A stretch of DNA of 64,000 nucleotides from Aselliscus stoliczkanus (GCA_033961575.1 CM066730.1:155213523-155277522); one strand, 5' to 3'; shown: positions 42,980-53,705, numbered from the stretch's first letter. A program made the numbers and translations. The notes: generated by a model from the letters alone, not told the origin.

Positions 42980-43060
42980 TTGGGTTGTCAGAAAAGTCAT
43001 GACGTATTTTTTCTATGTTTTTCATTGCAAAAACATGTCACGACTTTTCCGACAACCCAA
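42980..43060. mobile_element. 81-bp mariner-type MITE
   Basis: Flanked on both sides by TA (42978-42979, 43061-43062). The left end TTGGGTTGTCAGAAAAGTC and the reverse complement of the right end, TTGGGTTGTCGGAAAAGTC, differ at one of 19 bases; the inverted match runs on almost to the centre, so the element is a near-palindrome. Size and design equal human MADE1, the Hsmar1 MITE, but the sequence differs. Confidence 0.95.
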
Positions 43061-43062
43061 TA

Positions 43063-43561
43063 AAAACAGAGGTTCAAACTGCTTGCCTCTGTAGGAATGC
43101 AATTCTATAGAAAAAGGGAAGTGTAGGTTCCTTCTTGAAGGATGAGCTGATCGCTACGTAGAGAAGTGGAAAGGGGGTTGCACATGGAAGGAAATGCAGC
43201 CAGAAGAACAGCATGTGGGAAGCAGCGAGTTCCATGTGACCAGGAGGTAGGGTACAAGGGTTGAGAGTGTCGGGAGGCCAGGCTAAAGAAGACCCAGTTT
43301 CCATTTTTCCTGTGAGTTCCTTTCCCTGGATAACTTGGGTGAGATAGGCTGTCATTTCCCACTGTCAAATTCTAACCAGTTTTCAAGGTGGTAGAACTAT
43401 TTTTGGCTAAATGCTATTCGTTTCCTTAAACAAGCCAAACTTCAGGCATCCCAAGGTGGGACCCACACCTATATCTCTCCATTTGTTCCACATCCTGAGA
43501 TAATATAGAAAAAAGAAAAAGAAAAAGAATGAAAGGAAAAGAAAAGAAAAGAAAGAAAACA
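43063..43561. other. Unassigned DNA ending in a purine-rich run
   Basis: 43504-43560 is an A/G stretch of GAAAA units. The rest holds nothing recognised. Confidence 0.45.
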
Positions 43562-43735
43562 TGGACTGCTAAGCAAGACAGACCTGAATTTGGAGCCTGC
43601 CTCTGCCATTTACTAGCTCTTAGGTTATGGCAAGTTATTTACGTTCTGTAAGCCTCAGTTTCCTCATCTGTATAATGGGGATAAAAATCCCTACTTCTTA
43701 AGATCCAGAAAAGCACATAGGAAGCACTCAAAAAA
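43562..43735 (+). mobile_element. MIR, sense
   Basis: GACAGACCTGAATTTGGAGC, CTGCCATTTACTAGCTCTTA and GCCTCAGTTTCCTCATCTGT are in MIR order. Confidence 0.9.
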
Positions 43736-44028
43736 TTTTCTTTTTGAGACCCTGTTACTGGAGAGGCCGCCAGAAATAGACCAGCTGTTTCTCCAAAGGA
43801 GGGAGTCATGGCTGCTGCCAGGTACAAGCCAAAGAACGCCAATCTCCTTTTCTTTTAGTTTAAGTGTCTTTAGAATGAGCCAATTCAATGTCTTTCCAAT
43901 GAGATGCCTTTACATTGAACTCAGCTGACTCTTCGATTAGCATCAAAATCTCATTTTTAACTTTCAACTGGTATCTCCACCTGCTTTTTAACATTGGAGC
44001 TCTCGAGGTGTTCTTTGTTTCTGTTGCA

Positions 44029-44030
<2 letters not shown>

Positions 44031-44090
<60 letters not shown>
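44031..44090. repeat. (GT)30 microsatellite
   Basis: Thirty uninterrupted GT units. Open frames across it on both strands are artefacts. Confidence 0.95.
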
Positions 44091-44091
<1 letters not shown>

Positions 44092-44244
44092 GGAGAGAGG
44101 GCGTACAAAGAGGCAAGGTGTATTTTCAGAGCTATAGAGGAGCTGGCAGAAATTGAAAATAAGGTTTTCAAGTTCATGTGCTTATGCTTTAGAAGAGACC
44201 TAGAGGGAAAAGCTCAGGACGGTCTCTGTGTCCTGTTCAATATC

Positions 44245-45075
44245 TAAGAAGCTTTCTGCGGCCTGCCTTCCGGCATTCTGATTAAACAGCCGCCCTGCCC
44301 ATTCCGTGCTTGCCTCCCTTCCTTTTCCCCTCCCCCAGCGGGGACCTGAATTTCCCAAGTGGGTGGCAGTGCTCCCAGAGGAGGGGCCTTTTGTGCTAGC
44401 CTCATGCCTGAATGAGAAACCTGCTTTCTCGGGTTAGCCAGGCCCAATGATCAGGGCAGATTAATCCCAAGAGGGGGCCGGTGCACCATTAACATTTTTT
44501 GCCTCTTATTTTAATTAAGAAGGGCCAGGGGATAGGGTGCTCCCTTGTCTAATGGGACCGTGTGGCACGTGTCGACTGCCGGAGGAGTTTTGGTTATTAG
44601 CACTTGTTGAAGTCTCTCTACATAATTAAATGCCACATTAATCATTGCTCCAAATGGACATAGATTTTTTATTTCTCGTCTTGACTCCTCACGTGCAGGA
44701 GGCAGAGTGGTCCCTGGACCCAGTGGCTCCCCAATACACAGGCCCATGCGTACCCACTTCCAGTGATTTTGTGGAAAAGAAAAGCTTCTCTCAGACGGTC
44801 GCCTTCCTTGTTCTGACAGCTGAAGCTCTCTTCACAGGCAGATTACCATGACCTCATTAGTTTCTGCATCTACTCTTCTAACCACATAAAACGGAGTGCA
44901 GTAGGAGCCAATCATGCTAATTACATCAGATCGGTTTGCATATTCATAAACCATTCTCTGTTTTATGGACAGCAAAAATAAACACAGTATCTCTTTAATA
45001 ATTTTAAGTGGGTCACTTTCAGGACTGTATCTGTTTTAAATAAATTATCATCTTGTTAAAGGCCACAGTCAAAAG
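44245..45075. promoter_or_regulatory. Candidate conserved regulatory block
   Basis: No interspersed repeat is recognisable. The block holds TTTTAATTAAG, ATAATTAAATG, ATTAATCATTG, an E box CACGTG (44566-44571 region), an octamer-like GTTTGCATATTCAT, CATGCTAATTACATC and TTTTATGGACAGC. Such clustering of homeodomain, SOX/POU-like and E-box motifs in repeat-free DNA is typical of conserved enhancers. Conservation itself cannot be measured from one sequence. Confidence 0.35.
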
Positions 45076-46990
45076 CTATTTTTTGAGCAGCCTGAGAGGT
45101 GGGGGTGGGGGTGGGGAGCCAGTCATGTGGAGGGGGCACGAGAGTCAACAGGATTCACCGATTGGCCAATTTTCAAGGTCTCTTCTGCCAAAGAAAATCC
45201 AAGCTTGAAAATCCTCCCTGGTTTGGTGAACAGGTGCCAAGGCAGCCTCTTACTAATGACAAAATATACCCTTGTCAGAAGTCTGAGATTATCAAAATCA
45301 CAGTCTTCAACCATGGGAGTGAAATCCAGCAATAATACCAATTCCTGTGTTTTCTGGGGAGTATTTAATTTTAGGGTCCGAGGCTGACATTCTGGCTTTT
45401 TCCAGTGGGGTGAAAAATTGGCATAAAAACAATGCGAAGTCAAATCTGCAGAAACAGACCTTGCTGCTGTCCCACTTGTGTCAATACTGGGGACAGAAAA
45501 GGCCACCCAAGACCCCGTGTTCTCTGGGGAGCCTTCCAAGCCAGGACCTATAACCATTGACAGTGGAGCTGGGTTATAGATTTCCTTTGCTTTAGGGGGA
45601 AAAAAAAAAAAAGCTTTCACAAAAATACACAGGATTTTCAAAGTAAGAGTACTTAACCCAGTAAGAGAATAAACTGTTTTCAAGACTACCCAAATGCCTA
45701 GTTACAAGAAACAATTGATTTGATAATTACAAATCATTCCTATGCACTCATTAAAGTAGGTCCTTGAGGATTAATACTGTCCTAATCTGATTGAGTGCTG
45801 TATGTATTTTAAGGTAATAAGACGGCGTTTCTTTATTTAAAAAGCATCCTGTACTCTAGGCATTCCACTGATACCAGCTGATCTTTTCTACCTCGTTTAT
45901 TTCTAGCTCTGGATCTTGCTTCCTTTTCTCTTTGTTGTAAACACTCCTGGGAGAATTAATGTGGCATTTCTTAGTGGTAGTTCAGGCTATCCCCATGTTG
46001 TTGTTTTTGAAATGCTGCCTCCAATTGCGTGGGCGTCGAAGCTGGAAAAGGCTCTCGTTTTCCTTAATGCATAGGTCCCTGACTCAGAGCTTCTGGAGGA
46101 CCTTCTGTTCAACCTCCAAAACTGTTTGCATTGATTCACCTTCACCTTGGTTCCTGACTAGGTTAGTAGACTCTGAGCACAGATGGCTGCCTCGTGTTAT
46201 TATCGGAACCAGAGTTGAAGCTTTTGTGTGTCAGCTGCACGGATTTCAAAATACCCTATTATTTGTGCAATATACCTTGGAATTACCGTTTATAATTTCA
46301 TGAAAGCCTAACATATCTGAATGTTTACAAGTTCTATCCCTTGGGGAAATATATAGTGTTCATTTCTTTTGTTTAGTCTATTTAAAGTAGGACTAGATAC
46401 AAAGCAGGAGTGATTGACAAATTAATGCTCTCAGCTCCTACTCGAAAGTACTTGAATTATTAGTACAAAAAGCATGTTACAAACTGTAATAATTTTAACT
46501 CCATTTCATTGCTAAAAGCTAATAATAATGAAAACAAATGAAAATAGTAATGCAATCTAACGCCAGCCAGAATGGAAGCAGTCACAGAGTTGGGACTCTG
46601 CAGTCAGATAATTAGTTCCATTAAAACTCAGGAATGGGTGAGCTTGTTCATTTATTTTGGATTCAGTTCTGTGGGGGGAAGAAACAGACGGAAAAAGAAT
46701 GGCCCCTACGAGCCATAAAATCAGGCCTAACCTTCCTCCTTTTGTCCTTCTTCCTCCATGGTTGAGGGACTGCATTTCCAGGGTGATGGCTACACTCCCA
46801 GAAGGGAGGAGAAGGGGCAGAGGAGCTAATGGGTGCCACCAGCGAGTGGAAAGTCACTGCTGATTGCAATTAGAACAAAGGCATTGGGAAGGCTCCAGTC
46901 TCACCTGCAGACTGTCTCAGCCATCTTGGGGGATGGGGAAGAACTGTACATGCAGGGGAGAGCTGGATAGAGGAGCAGCCCTGGGCAGAG
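45076..46990. other. Repeat-poor DNA
   Basis: Starts with a GGGGGTGGGGGTGGGG run (45101-45116). Contains the longest open frame of the window (186 codons, minus, 45123-45683), whose translation shows no recognised domain and starts in a simple, poly-A-containing region. AT-rich motif clusters appear at 45700-45960 and 46280-46640. No repeat family is seen. Confidence 0.45.
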
Positions 46991-47017
46991 AATACCAGCT
47001 ATGGGGGCTGGGGGGAA

Positions 47018-47249
47018 GTTCCCTCTTACTTAGCCTTTTTGTCCTGTTGAGTCTTCAATGGATTGGGTGAGGCCCACCTATATGGGGAGAGCAATCTGCT
47101 CTTACTTAGTCTATGGATTCCAACATTAGCCTCATCCAGAAACACCCTCACAGACACAGTAATATTTGTGTAACATTATAGCATTTCACCAAATGTCTAG
47201 GTACCCTGTGGCCCAGTCAAGTGGACACATAAAATCAACCATGACACTT
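47018..47249 (-). mobile_element. LTR-like mammalian repeat, 5'-incomplete copy
   Basis: GAAGTTCCCTCTTACTTAGCC, GGATTGGGTGAGGCCCACCT, CTCATCCAGAAACACCCTCA and ACACATAAAATCAACCATGA correspond to the second half of the repeat at 1429-1895. Confidence 0.7.
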
Positions 47250-47279
47250 AGGATCCCTAATCTGAATTCACCTTGGTTA

Positions 47280-47665
47280 ATGTAATGATCATTATCTATG
47301 GTTGCAAAACAAACCACTCAGTGTGGTTCTTCTGGTTTGGGCTGTGAGGCTGATCCCTGCTGAGTTTCCCCGCAGCTGCAGTCAGCGGGTAGGCTAGCTA
47401 TGGCTGAATGATCTAGGATGGCCTCACTCAGGTGTCTGGGGGTCGGCAGACTATCAGCTGGGGAGGATGGGCCGTGTGACTCCCATCATCCAGCAGGCTA
47501 GACAGGGTGTCTTTCCATGGCAGCAGTCACAGGGCTCCAAGTGCAAGTGCTTTTCAGGTCTCTGCTGCCATCATATTAGTCCCTTTGGCTAATGCAAGCC
47601 ACATGGGCAAGCTTCAAGTCAGTGTGGGAGGGAACTACCCTAGGGTGTGGATACAGGGAAATGTA
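47280..47665 (-). mobile_element. Probable LTR-like repeat, diverged
   Basis: CTATGGTTGCAAAACAAACC, GTGGTTCTTCTGGTTTGGGC, ATGCAAGCCACATGGGCAAG and AGGGTGTGGATACAGGGAA resemble the repeat class found at 15492-16007. Identity is low. Confidence 0.5.
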
Positions 47666-48599
47666 AACAAGTTGGAGACCATTCTGCAACAATGTGTCAG
47701 AGAGAGTTTCCTGGTCCCCTGGGATGCTCTCTCTGACCCAGGCATGGAAGGTCAGGTCTGGGCAGACATCATGTTCCTTTCCAGTCTCTTTTGTGGATTC
47801 CTTGCCCCTAGCCTATCCTTTAAATGCACTAATCTCTAAGATTCTGTCCTTGGCTTCCAGTCATGAGGGTCATGTTGGGACACTGACCTACACATCCAGC
47901 CTGGAGACTGTGGAAATATCAGAGCAGATCACTGGAGTATGGTGTGCACATAAGCCTCAATGTTCTTTGAGTGGAGACTGAAATATTACACGGCCCAGTC
48001 CCTTGAGGAACATCTTTTAAATTCCCCGGCAAAACAAAAGGATCGAAGATGTCTTAGGGAGTTCTAGAAGGAGCTGTGTCATCCAAAGCTCAGAAGCTCT
48101 ACCACATTTCTGGTCACAGCTGGTTCTTGTCCTGGGGAATGTCCTGTAAGAAGGACAGCCTCAGTGACATGAAGGGAAAAGCACTGTGGCTGTTTAGAAA
48201 GAAGCTGGAGCCATTTGTAGTTGGGGGGAAAGGATGGGGCTGAAGGAGCTGGGATTTTTGTGTCCTCCTAACTTAGGCCAGGAGGTGGCTTAGAGTCAAA
48301 TACTCTGTAATTCTCACCCACGCTCAGTTGCGTGGTGGCATACATGGCCAGGAGAGCCAGACTGGCTCTGTGTTTTTGGAGGGTGGCAACAAAGGATGTC
48401 TTCCCAACAACTGGAACATTTGGTCCAGACATTTCAAGAATCTTGCCTTAGCCTAGTGGCCCCGGGACTCTGACACAGCCTCGTGGCCTTGTTTGGCTGG
48501 GCAGGTCACAAGCTTTGTTATGTAGTTAGGGGTTGGAGTAGGTGCACAGCCAGCGGCAGCCAAACTGAGCCGCCCACAGCGCTTTCCTTGTGTGTTATG
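47666..48599. other. Unassigned non-coding DNA
   Basis: No repeat or exon recognised. Confidence 0.4.
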
Positions 48600-48800
48600 C
48601 TGCCTTTTGCCTTTGGAATTAAAATATTGTGCAGAAAGGCAAGTTTATTGTTATCAATCCCATCTCATGAAACTTGACAAATGCATTCTTATGCAGATAA
48701 TTAAGAGATAATGTCAACGGAACAAAGCTTTGTCACTGAAATAATGGTTCCCTGCTGTGAAGTTTATGCCTCAGCAAAGTCAAGGTGTTTGTTCTCAAAG
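48600..48800. promoter_or_regulatory. Candidate conserved regulatory block
   Basis: Repeat-free stretch with CAGATAATTAAGAGATAATG, ATTGTTATCAATCC, GCATTCTTATGC and AACAAAGCTTTGT, a set of GATA-, SOX/TCF- and homeodomain-like sites packed within 130 bp. Confidence 0.3.
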
Positions 48801-50029
48801 TATAACTCCCTATCTCATTGACAACTGTCTGTGATACCCTCCTTCATCCCTTTACCCCTCCTCCCCAAATCGTGATTACAGCAGAGCCAGTGTCTGGGGA
48901 CACCAAGTGGGGAAGCAAATTCTCTTTGCTCAAGAGTCCTGGAATGGGACAGAACTCTGGGCTTCCAACACAGGCTTTTCTGCTTCCCCTCTGTGGGAGT
49001 CACCTCAAGCCAGATGCTCCTACTAACCCTGCCTTTACTTCCCCTCTTCTAACATGAAAAGAATAACTCCAGACCCCAATTCCAAAGTTAAATGTGAGGT
49101 ATCTGATGGCATGTGGATAACTTAGACTTTTTTAGCTGGATATGCATGTACTGCAGCCTTTGGGTCTCATTTCTGCTCCATCCATGTGGTATGTCTGAGA
49201 GCACATATACAAATGAGCTCATAGATTCAATGAAAATTGACTTTAAGGGCATTGGAAATGGATTTTAATCGAAAGGACTTGCAAAGCTTGTGTCATGCAT
49301 GCTCTGTGAGGCTTTTCTTTTGCGTGGTCCAATAAAGAGTTAATAAGCATATTCTCTCCTGTGCACGGGTCAAAAGTAGCCCTGGTCTTAATCCAGGAGC
49401 ATCTATCATGAGGCTGGAGGTTCTTCTCTTCATTAAGCAAGTGTGAACATTTCACTGGGGAAGTATAAGCCAAGTTCCCCCAGAGCAGGCGTAAATCGGG
49501 TATTGCATTGAGAGGGGTGGGCTGGTGGACCACCTGAAAGGACGTGCAACTAAGGAGACAGGAAGTCTTAGCCTAGAGGTCCTAGAGATGTCTCCGTGGA
49601 CGTCTCCAGCGAGGAGAGTACACGGCTTCTTGAATAGATGGGAGCAATGTTGTAAAGGCTCCAAGTCCATCTGCTCCAAATACTTTGTAGAGTTTTATTT
49701 ATTTCTAGGTGTCACTTCATTCTACTGATTAGAATTTCATTATCGTAGGCCATGAGGGAAGGTGAGAACACCAGTTTCTGCTCTCATGTTCTGGTGGTTT
49801 TTAAAGTAGAACTTGACAACAGGCATGAAAAGGGGGAAAGCACAAGGCTGGGAGTTGAGACTGGGGTTCTAGTCCCTGCTCTGCCCTCCCTCCCTGGGTG
49901 GCCTTGGCCGAGCCATTCGACCATGTCTTAACAAAGGAGGGGGCACCTGACGGTTTCTAAAGTATCCCCCTGCCCAGTTCCACATTTTATTATTCTGATA
50001 CTTAGGATTAGAGGGGATCATCTGGCAGA
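48801..50029. other. Unassigned, repeat-poor DNA
   Basis: 49850-49920 resembles a short MIR piece (GGGGTTCTAGTCCCTGCTCT). The rest is unassigned. Confidence 0.4.
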
Positions 50030-50260
50030 AGTGTGTTATCGATCCCCTGTTTGAAATATGTTTTTAGAATTGTATCAAAATGTACTTTTCCTTAAATTTA
50101 CACGTCTCCTTAGATTTATCATGATTACGATTAATCATTGGAAAACAAGCCATAATTTCTGAAAGCTAATTATTAGAAAGGATCCTTTTCTTTAAGGAGA
50201 AGGAATCATTGAGATTTCTCTTAATTTCTTGACTTTCTATCATTTTTCCTTCATTTAAGG
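50030..50260. promoter_or_regulatory. Candidate conserved AT-rich block
   Basis: GTTATCGATCCCC, TTTATCATGATTACGATTAATCATTGG and GAAAGCTAATTATTAG give overlapping homeodomain-like cores. No repeat signature. Confidence 0.3.
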
Positions 50261-50376
50261 GGAAAAGGGGAAATGCAAATCAGTGATTTAGGATGAGACT
50301 AACTTAACACCTATACTATAAAGCGTAATGTATTAACATTAATTTTGGAGAGCAGAGGTCGTATTGTTGTGTTTTT

Positions 50377-50491
50377 TTGTTTTGTTTTGTTTTGTTTTGA
50401 GGGTAGTGTCACTGGCCCTCATATGTGGGACCGAACCGGGGCCGCTGGCTTCCAAGGCCAGCGCTTAACCACCGCGCCACTTGGCTGGCCC
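50377..50491 (-). mobile_element. Short SINE (head-only form)
   Basis: TGTTGTGTTTTT flanks both sides (50365-50376, 50492-50503). A (TTTTG)n tail, GAGGGTAGTGTCACTGGCCC, the reversed B box GACCGAACC and terminal CCACTTGGCTGGCCC lie between. Confidence 0.95.
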
Positions 50492-50503
50492 TGTTGTGTT
50501 TTT

Positions 50504-50927
50504 GAACATGAAATTTCACTGGGGTTAGTGCTTAGAACAACTACATTTATAAAAAGACATTTTGGGGGAAATTCCACACCTGTCAAATGTAGGCATTATC
50601 GAAAATTATTTTTTAGGCTTTTATTTTGTGACAGGAAGGATAGGGGCTAATAGGAGATTTGGAGTTTTCAGGACTTAGCATTATTTCTATACTCTTAAGT
50701 TAGTTTCTTCTATGTGACAGGAAGAGGTATGTCCTATGAAGATAGAAGAAAAATGCAAAAAAAAAAAAAAATCACAGCTGAACTTGGAGGTGGGGGTACA
50801 AGTTGAAAAGAACCAGAACCTTCTACATAAGAAGATGGGAGAAAGAGAGTGGGATGTTCCTGAGAGGTAAAAGACAGAGGAGAGGGCGGAAGGGAAAAGG
50901 GCCAACAGAACTAGGTGGCCATCTATT
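50504..50927. other. Unassigned non-coding DNA
   Basis: An A14 run near 50757-50770 and purine-rich sequence downstream. Nothing else recognised. Confidence 0.4.
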
Positions 50928-50943
50928 AAGAAAAAGATTTCTA

Positions 50944-51112
50944 GGGCAGGCCAAGTGGCTCAGTTGGTAAAGAGTTCATTCAAGAGTGCGAGCTGAGCTC
51001 TGAGCAACAGCAGTTCGATGCCCAGCCTGTGCTGAGCTGCTGCTAAGCTGCCAACAGGTGGCAGGATGGCTCAGCTAAAAAAAAAAAAAAAAAAAAAAAA
51101 AAGAAAGAAAGA
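50944..51112 (+). mobile_element. SINE, monomer ending in a second A box
   Basis: Perfect 16-bp target duplication (50928-50943, 51113-51128). Head GGGCAGGCCAAGTGGCTCAG, B box AGTTCGATGCCC, ending GGCAGGATGGCTCAGCT followed by a long A tail with GAAA units. Same form and same end as 3961-4108. Confidence 0.95.
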
Positions 51113-51128
51113 AAGAAAAAGATTTCTA

Positions 51129-51299
51129 ATAACGAATTATAATTGATTCACTTTGCTGAGTATAAACACATTTCCATGACCCCCAAACCTTTCATAAAGT
51201 CTCCTGCAGGCCTTTCGTAAGTGGGGTTTTCTTTATTTGGTTTTGTTTTTGCTTCTATTGCTATCTGTTGGAAGAACCTCCTTTCCTCAGCTTATTTCC
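51129..51299. other. Unassigned non-coding DNA
   Basis: Nothing recognised. Confidence 0.4.
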
Positions 51300-51565
51300 A
51301 GTGGGAAAGTATAGCAAACCATACCCTCACCCTGAATTGATGTTACCCACTTTGCCCCCAGGGTGGAGGTGGATGAACTGGTTGATGAGTTTGGAGAGGA
51401 ACCGGGCCACCCACTGACCCCCTCACTCTGCTCCTTGGCTATAAATCCTCTGCTGTCTTTGCCGTATTTGGAGTTGAACTCAATCTCTCTGCTCTGTTAC
51501 AATAATCTTGAATAAAGTCTCCCTTACTGTGTTTTAACAAGTGCCAGAGTAACTTTTCCTTTCAC
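51300..51565 (+). mobile_element. Solo LTR of retroviral type (ERV, family unknown)
   Basis: A TATA box (GGCTATAAATCC, about 51438-51449), a CT-rich R region with CAATCTCTCTGCTCTG, a polyadenylation signal AATAAA at 51511-51516, then GTCTCCCTTACTGTG and a pyrimidine-rich end ACTTTTCCTTTCACA. This is the arrangement of a gammaretrovirus-like U3-R-U5. The left end is not clear. No gag, pol or env sequence follows; MIR sequence starts immediately. Confidence 0.6.
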
Positions 51566-51569
51566 ACCA

Positions 51570-51700
51570 CCACATTGACCATGAGCAAGTCACTTGACCT
51601 CTTTGCACTTCACTTTCCTCACCTGCAAAATAGGATCAACAGTTCCTGTTTGGAATTCCTCCCAGTGCCTTGGGGAGAATCAAATGGGATTATCTGTATA
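51570..51700 (+). mobile_element. MIR, sense, cut by a SINE
   Basis: ACCATGAGCAAGTCACTTGA, CTTCACTTTCCTCACCTGCA and GAGAATCAAATGGGATTATC are in MIR order and stop at the SINE target site. Confidence 0.8.
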
Positions 51701-52083
51701 GGGCCGGCAGAGTGGCTCAGTTGGTTAAGAGCTCTGAGCAACAAGGTCGCCGGTTCTATTCCCACATGGGCCAGTTAGCTGCACCTGAGCTGAGCTGCCA
51801 CTGATTTGCCAACAGGTGGCAGGATGGCTCAGCTGGTGACAGCACGTGCTCTTAACAACAAGGTTGCTGGTTCGACTCCTGCATGGGATGGTGGGCTATG
51901 CCCACCCACAACTAAGATTGAACACAGCACCTTGAGCTGAGAAGCCACGAGCTGCCATCAGGTGGCCAGATGGTGACTGGACTTGGGAGCTGAACTAGCT
52001 GTTCCCTCCACAACTAAGATTGAAGGACAACAACTTGGCTGTTCCTCTTCCCCAATTCCCCAATAAAATCTTTTTTTTTTTAA
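51701..52083 (+). mobile_element. Dimeric SINE (two tRNA-like heads)
   Basis: ATCTGTATA on both sides (51692-51700, 52084-52092). First head GGGCCGGCAGAGTGGCTCAG with box GGTTCTATTCC; GGCAGGATGGCTCAGCTGGT begins the second head, with box GGTTCGACTCC; then ATGGTGGGCTATGCCC, ACAACTAAGATTGAAGGACA and CCCCAATTCCCCAATAAAAT. Best-preserved dimer of the window. Confidence 0.95.
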
Positions 52084-52092
52084 ATCTGTATA

Positions 52093-53559
52093 AACTGTCA
52101 AATATTAAACGAACCTGTGTATTATCTTTGTGAAAACTAACAACAAGAACCACAGATTGATGTTCTGTTCTGTTGAGGGCCTTCCCCAGGCTGTGTGGGG
52201 CCTCCAAAAAGGATTTGGCAAAATGGGAGCTAGGTGAACTATGCCAGAGCACCGAACTCCACACGGATGCTTGGAAACCTCCTATACCCTCTCAGCATGC
52301 AAACTGTTGCAGTTCCCAAACCAAGCAAGATTTCACTGCCTCTGAAAGCGAGGTGTGATTTCACATTCCCCACACGGCTTCTGACTGCACACCCCACGCA
52401 GCCTGCTGATGGAGTGGGTGTGCATGTGTGTCTCTTTGTGTGTGTGTGTGTGTTTGTACTTGGAGAGGGTGTCTGTGAAATCTAAAGGGCCATATCACAC
52501 TTGCTGCAGCTCGGAACAGCCAGCGCCTTCTGGGGAGCCCCATCCTGTACTGACACACTGTACGTTGTAACAGATAGCATCCTGGAATTAACGTGTGAAT
52601 TTGTTTGCAGTGGGATAGCAGGGAAGTTTGCTGGCTTTCCCAAGCTTTCAGGAACAGTAGCCAAGCATAAGCTTGCTGGAATCACCATTCAGTTTAGCTC
52701 TGCCAGGGCACAATCATCTAGCCAGGAGGCTTTTTTTTTTTTTTTGGCGGGGAGAGGGGGGAATTGCTTTAAGCACAGTAACATGTGAGGCCATTGTTGT
52801 TATTAGTATTATAATTATTAGTAGTAGTAGTTGCAGTTGTAATAGTAGTATTTTAAATGGGTTTTGGCAACTGTTTTATCTTATTCTGTAAAGGTTTAAT
52901 AATGAAGACTGATTTAAGAATCCAAGATATAGTGACAAGGCGATTCTTCCTTCCTTCTTTCCTTTCCATGTCTCCACTTGGTGTCTCTTTTCTCCTAAAA
53001 GAACACATTGATTTTACATTCCTTCTTTGGGTGAAATGGCCCATACCATATCTGGCTTCTAAACTGGGATGAAGCTCTGAGCCTTTAGTTAATTCAGCTA
53101 TTCCTACTTATGTTCAAGAACTAGAAGAGTGGGCGATAGCAACGCACTGGCCCTGGACCACAAGCCCTCAGATGCCAGAGAGCAAGGCCTCTCTTAGCCC
53201 CATTGGCATTGTGGGGGTATGGCAAGCAGTTCCTCTAGTTTGTAACTGCTTTTGTAACCCCTTTGTATCCAAGACCGAGGACCCTGGGAAACACTAGTTA
53301 CACATCTCAAGGCCAAGACTTGCAGAGGTGGGCTTTACAGATGCTAATTTGTGTTATGGTTTGGAGTTGATTGACAAGCAGCAGGACAATAAGCCCAGAA
53401 ATGTGAATGAACTGGGCTGAGCTGAGGCTAGAGGGCCTCAGGGTGGAGGAATTGAGGGTTGCTATCTAGGTTTAGATTCCAGGAAAGCTGAGAATTTGTT
53501 ATAATTCAGATATCTGCTGTGAGAACTCAGCAAATTAGTACTTAGCAAGTTAGACTTTT
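52093..53559. other. Mostly unassigned DNA
   Basis: 52430-52460 is a short (TG)n. 52797-52850 is a degenerate TTAT/TAG simple repeat. No SINE or exon is recognised. Confidence 0.4.
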
Positions 53560-53705
53560 TAAAACCAGGGGGTCCATGGATGAGTTTTAGGAGGTTCCTG
53601 AAATGAAATACAACCTTTTATTTGTGGATGAATTTTTTGGGAGAGAGGAGGTAAAGTTTTCATTAGATTTTCAAAGGTATTTGTGACTTCAAAATGTTTT
53701 TAAAA
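53560..53705. mobile_element. hAT-Charlie-like fragment
   Basis: AGGGGGTCCATGGATGAGTT, TTTAGGAGGTTCCTGAAATG and TTTTCAAAGGTATTTGTGAC recall the body of a Charlie-type MITE. Ends are not clear. Confidence 0.45.

Noticed and set aside
45101..45116. G-quadruplex at the GGGGGTGGGGGTGGGG run
   Set aside because: Only three G runs lie close together. The fourth is more than ten bases away, so a canonical intramolecular quadruplex is not supported.
45123..45683. Longest open frame in the window, 186 codons on the minus strand
   Set aside because: About one frame of this length is expected by chance in 64 kb on six frames with ordinary stop frequency (rough estimate from 3 stops in 64 codons). The translation includes a homopolymer-derived Phe/Pro run and shows no domain, and there is no splice context I can support.
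51701..52083. tRNA genes suggested by A- and B-box-like motifs in SINE heads
   Set aside because: Each head is followed by SINE body and tail, has a target duplication, and shows no intact acceptor stem or anticodon arm. They are retroposed tRNA derivatives.
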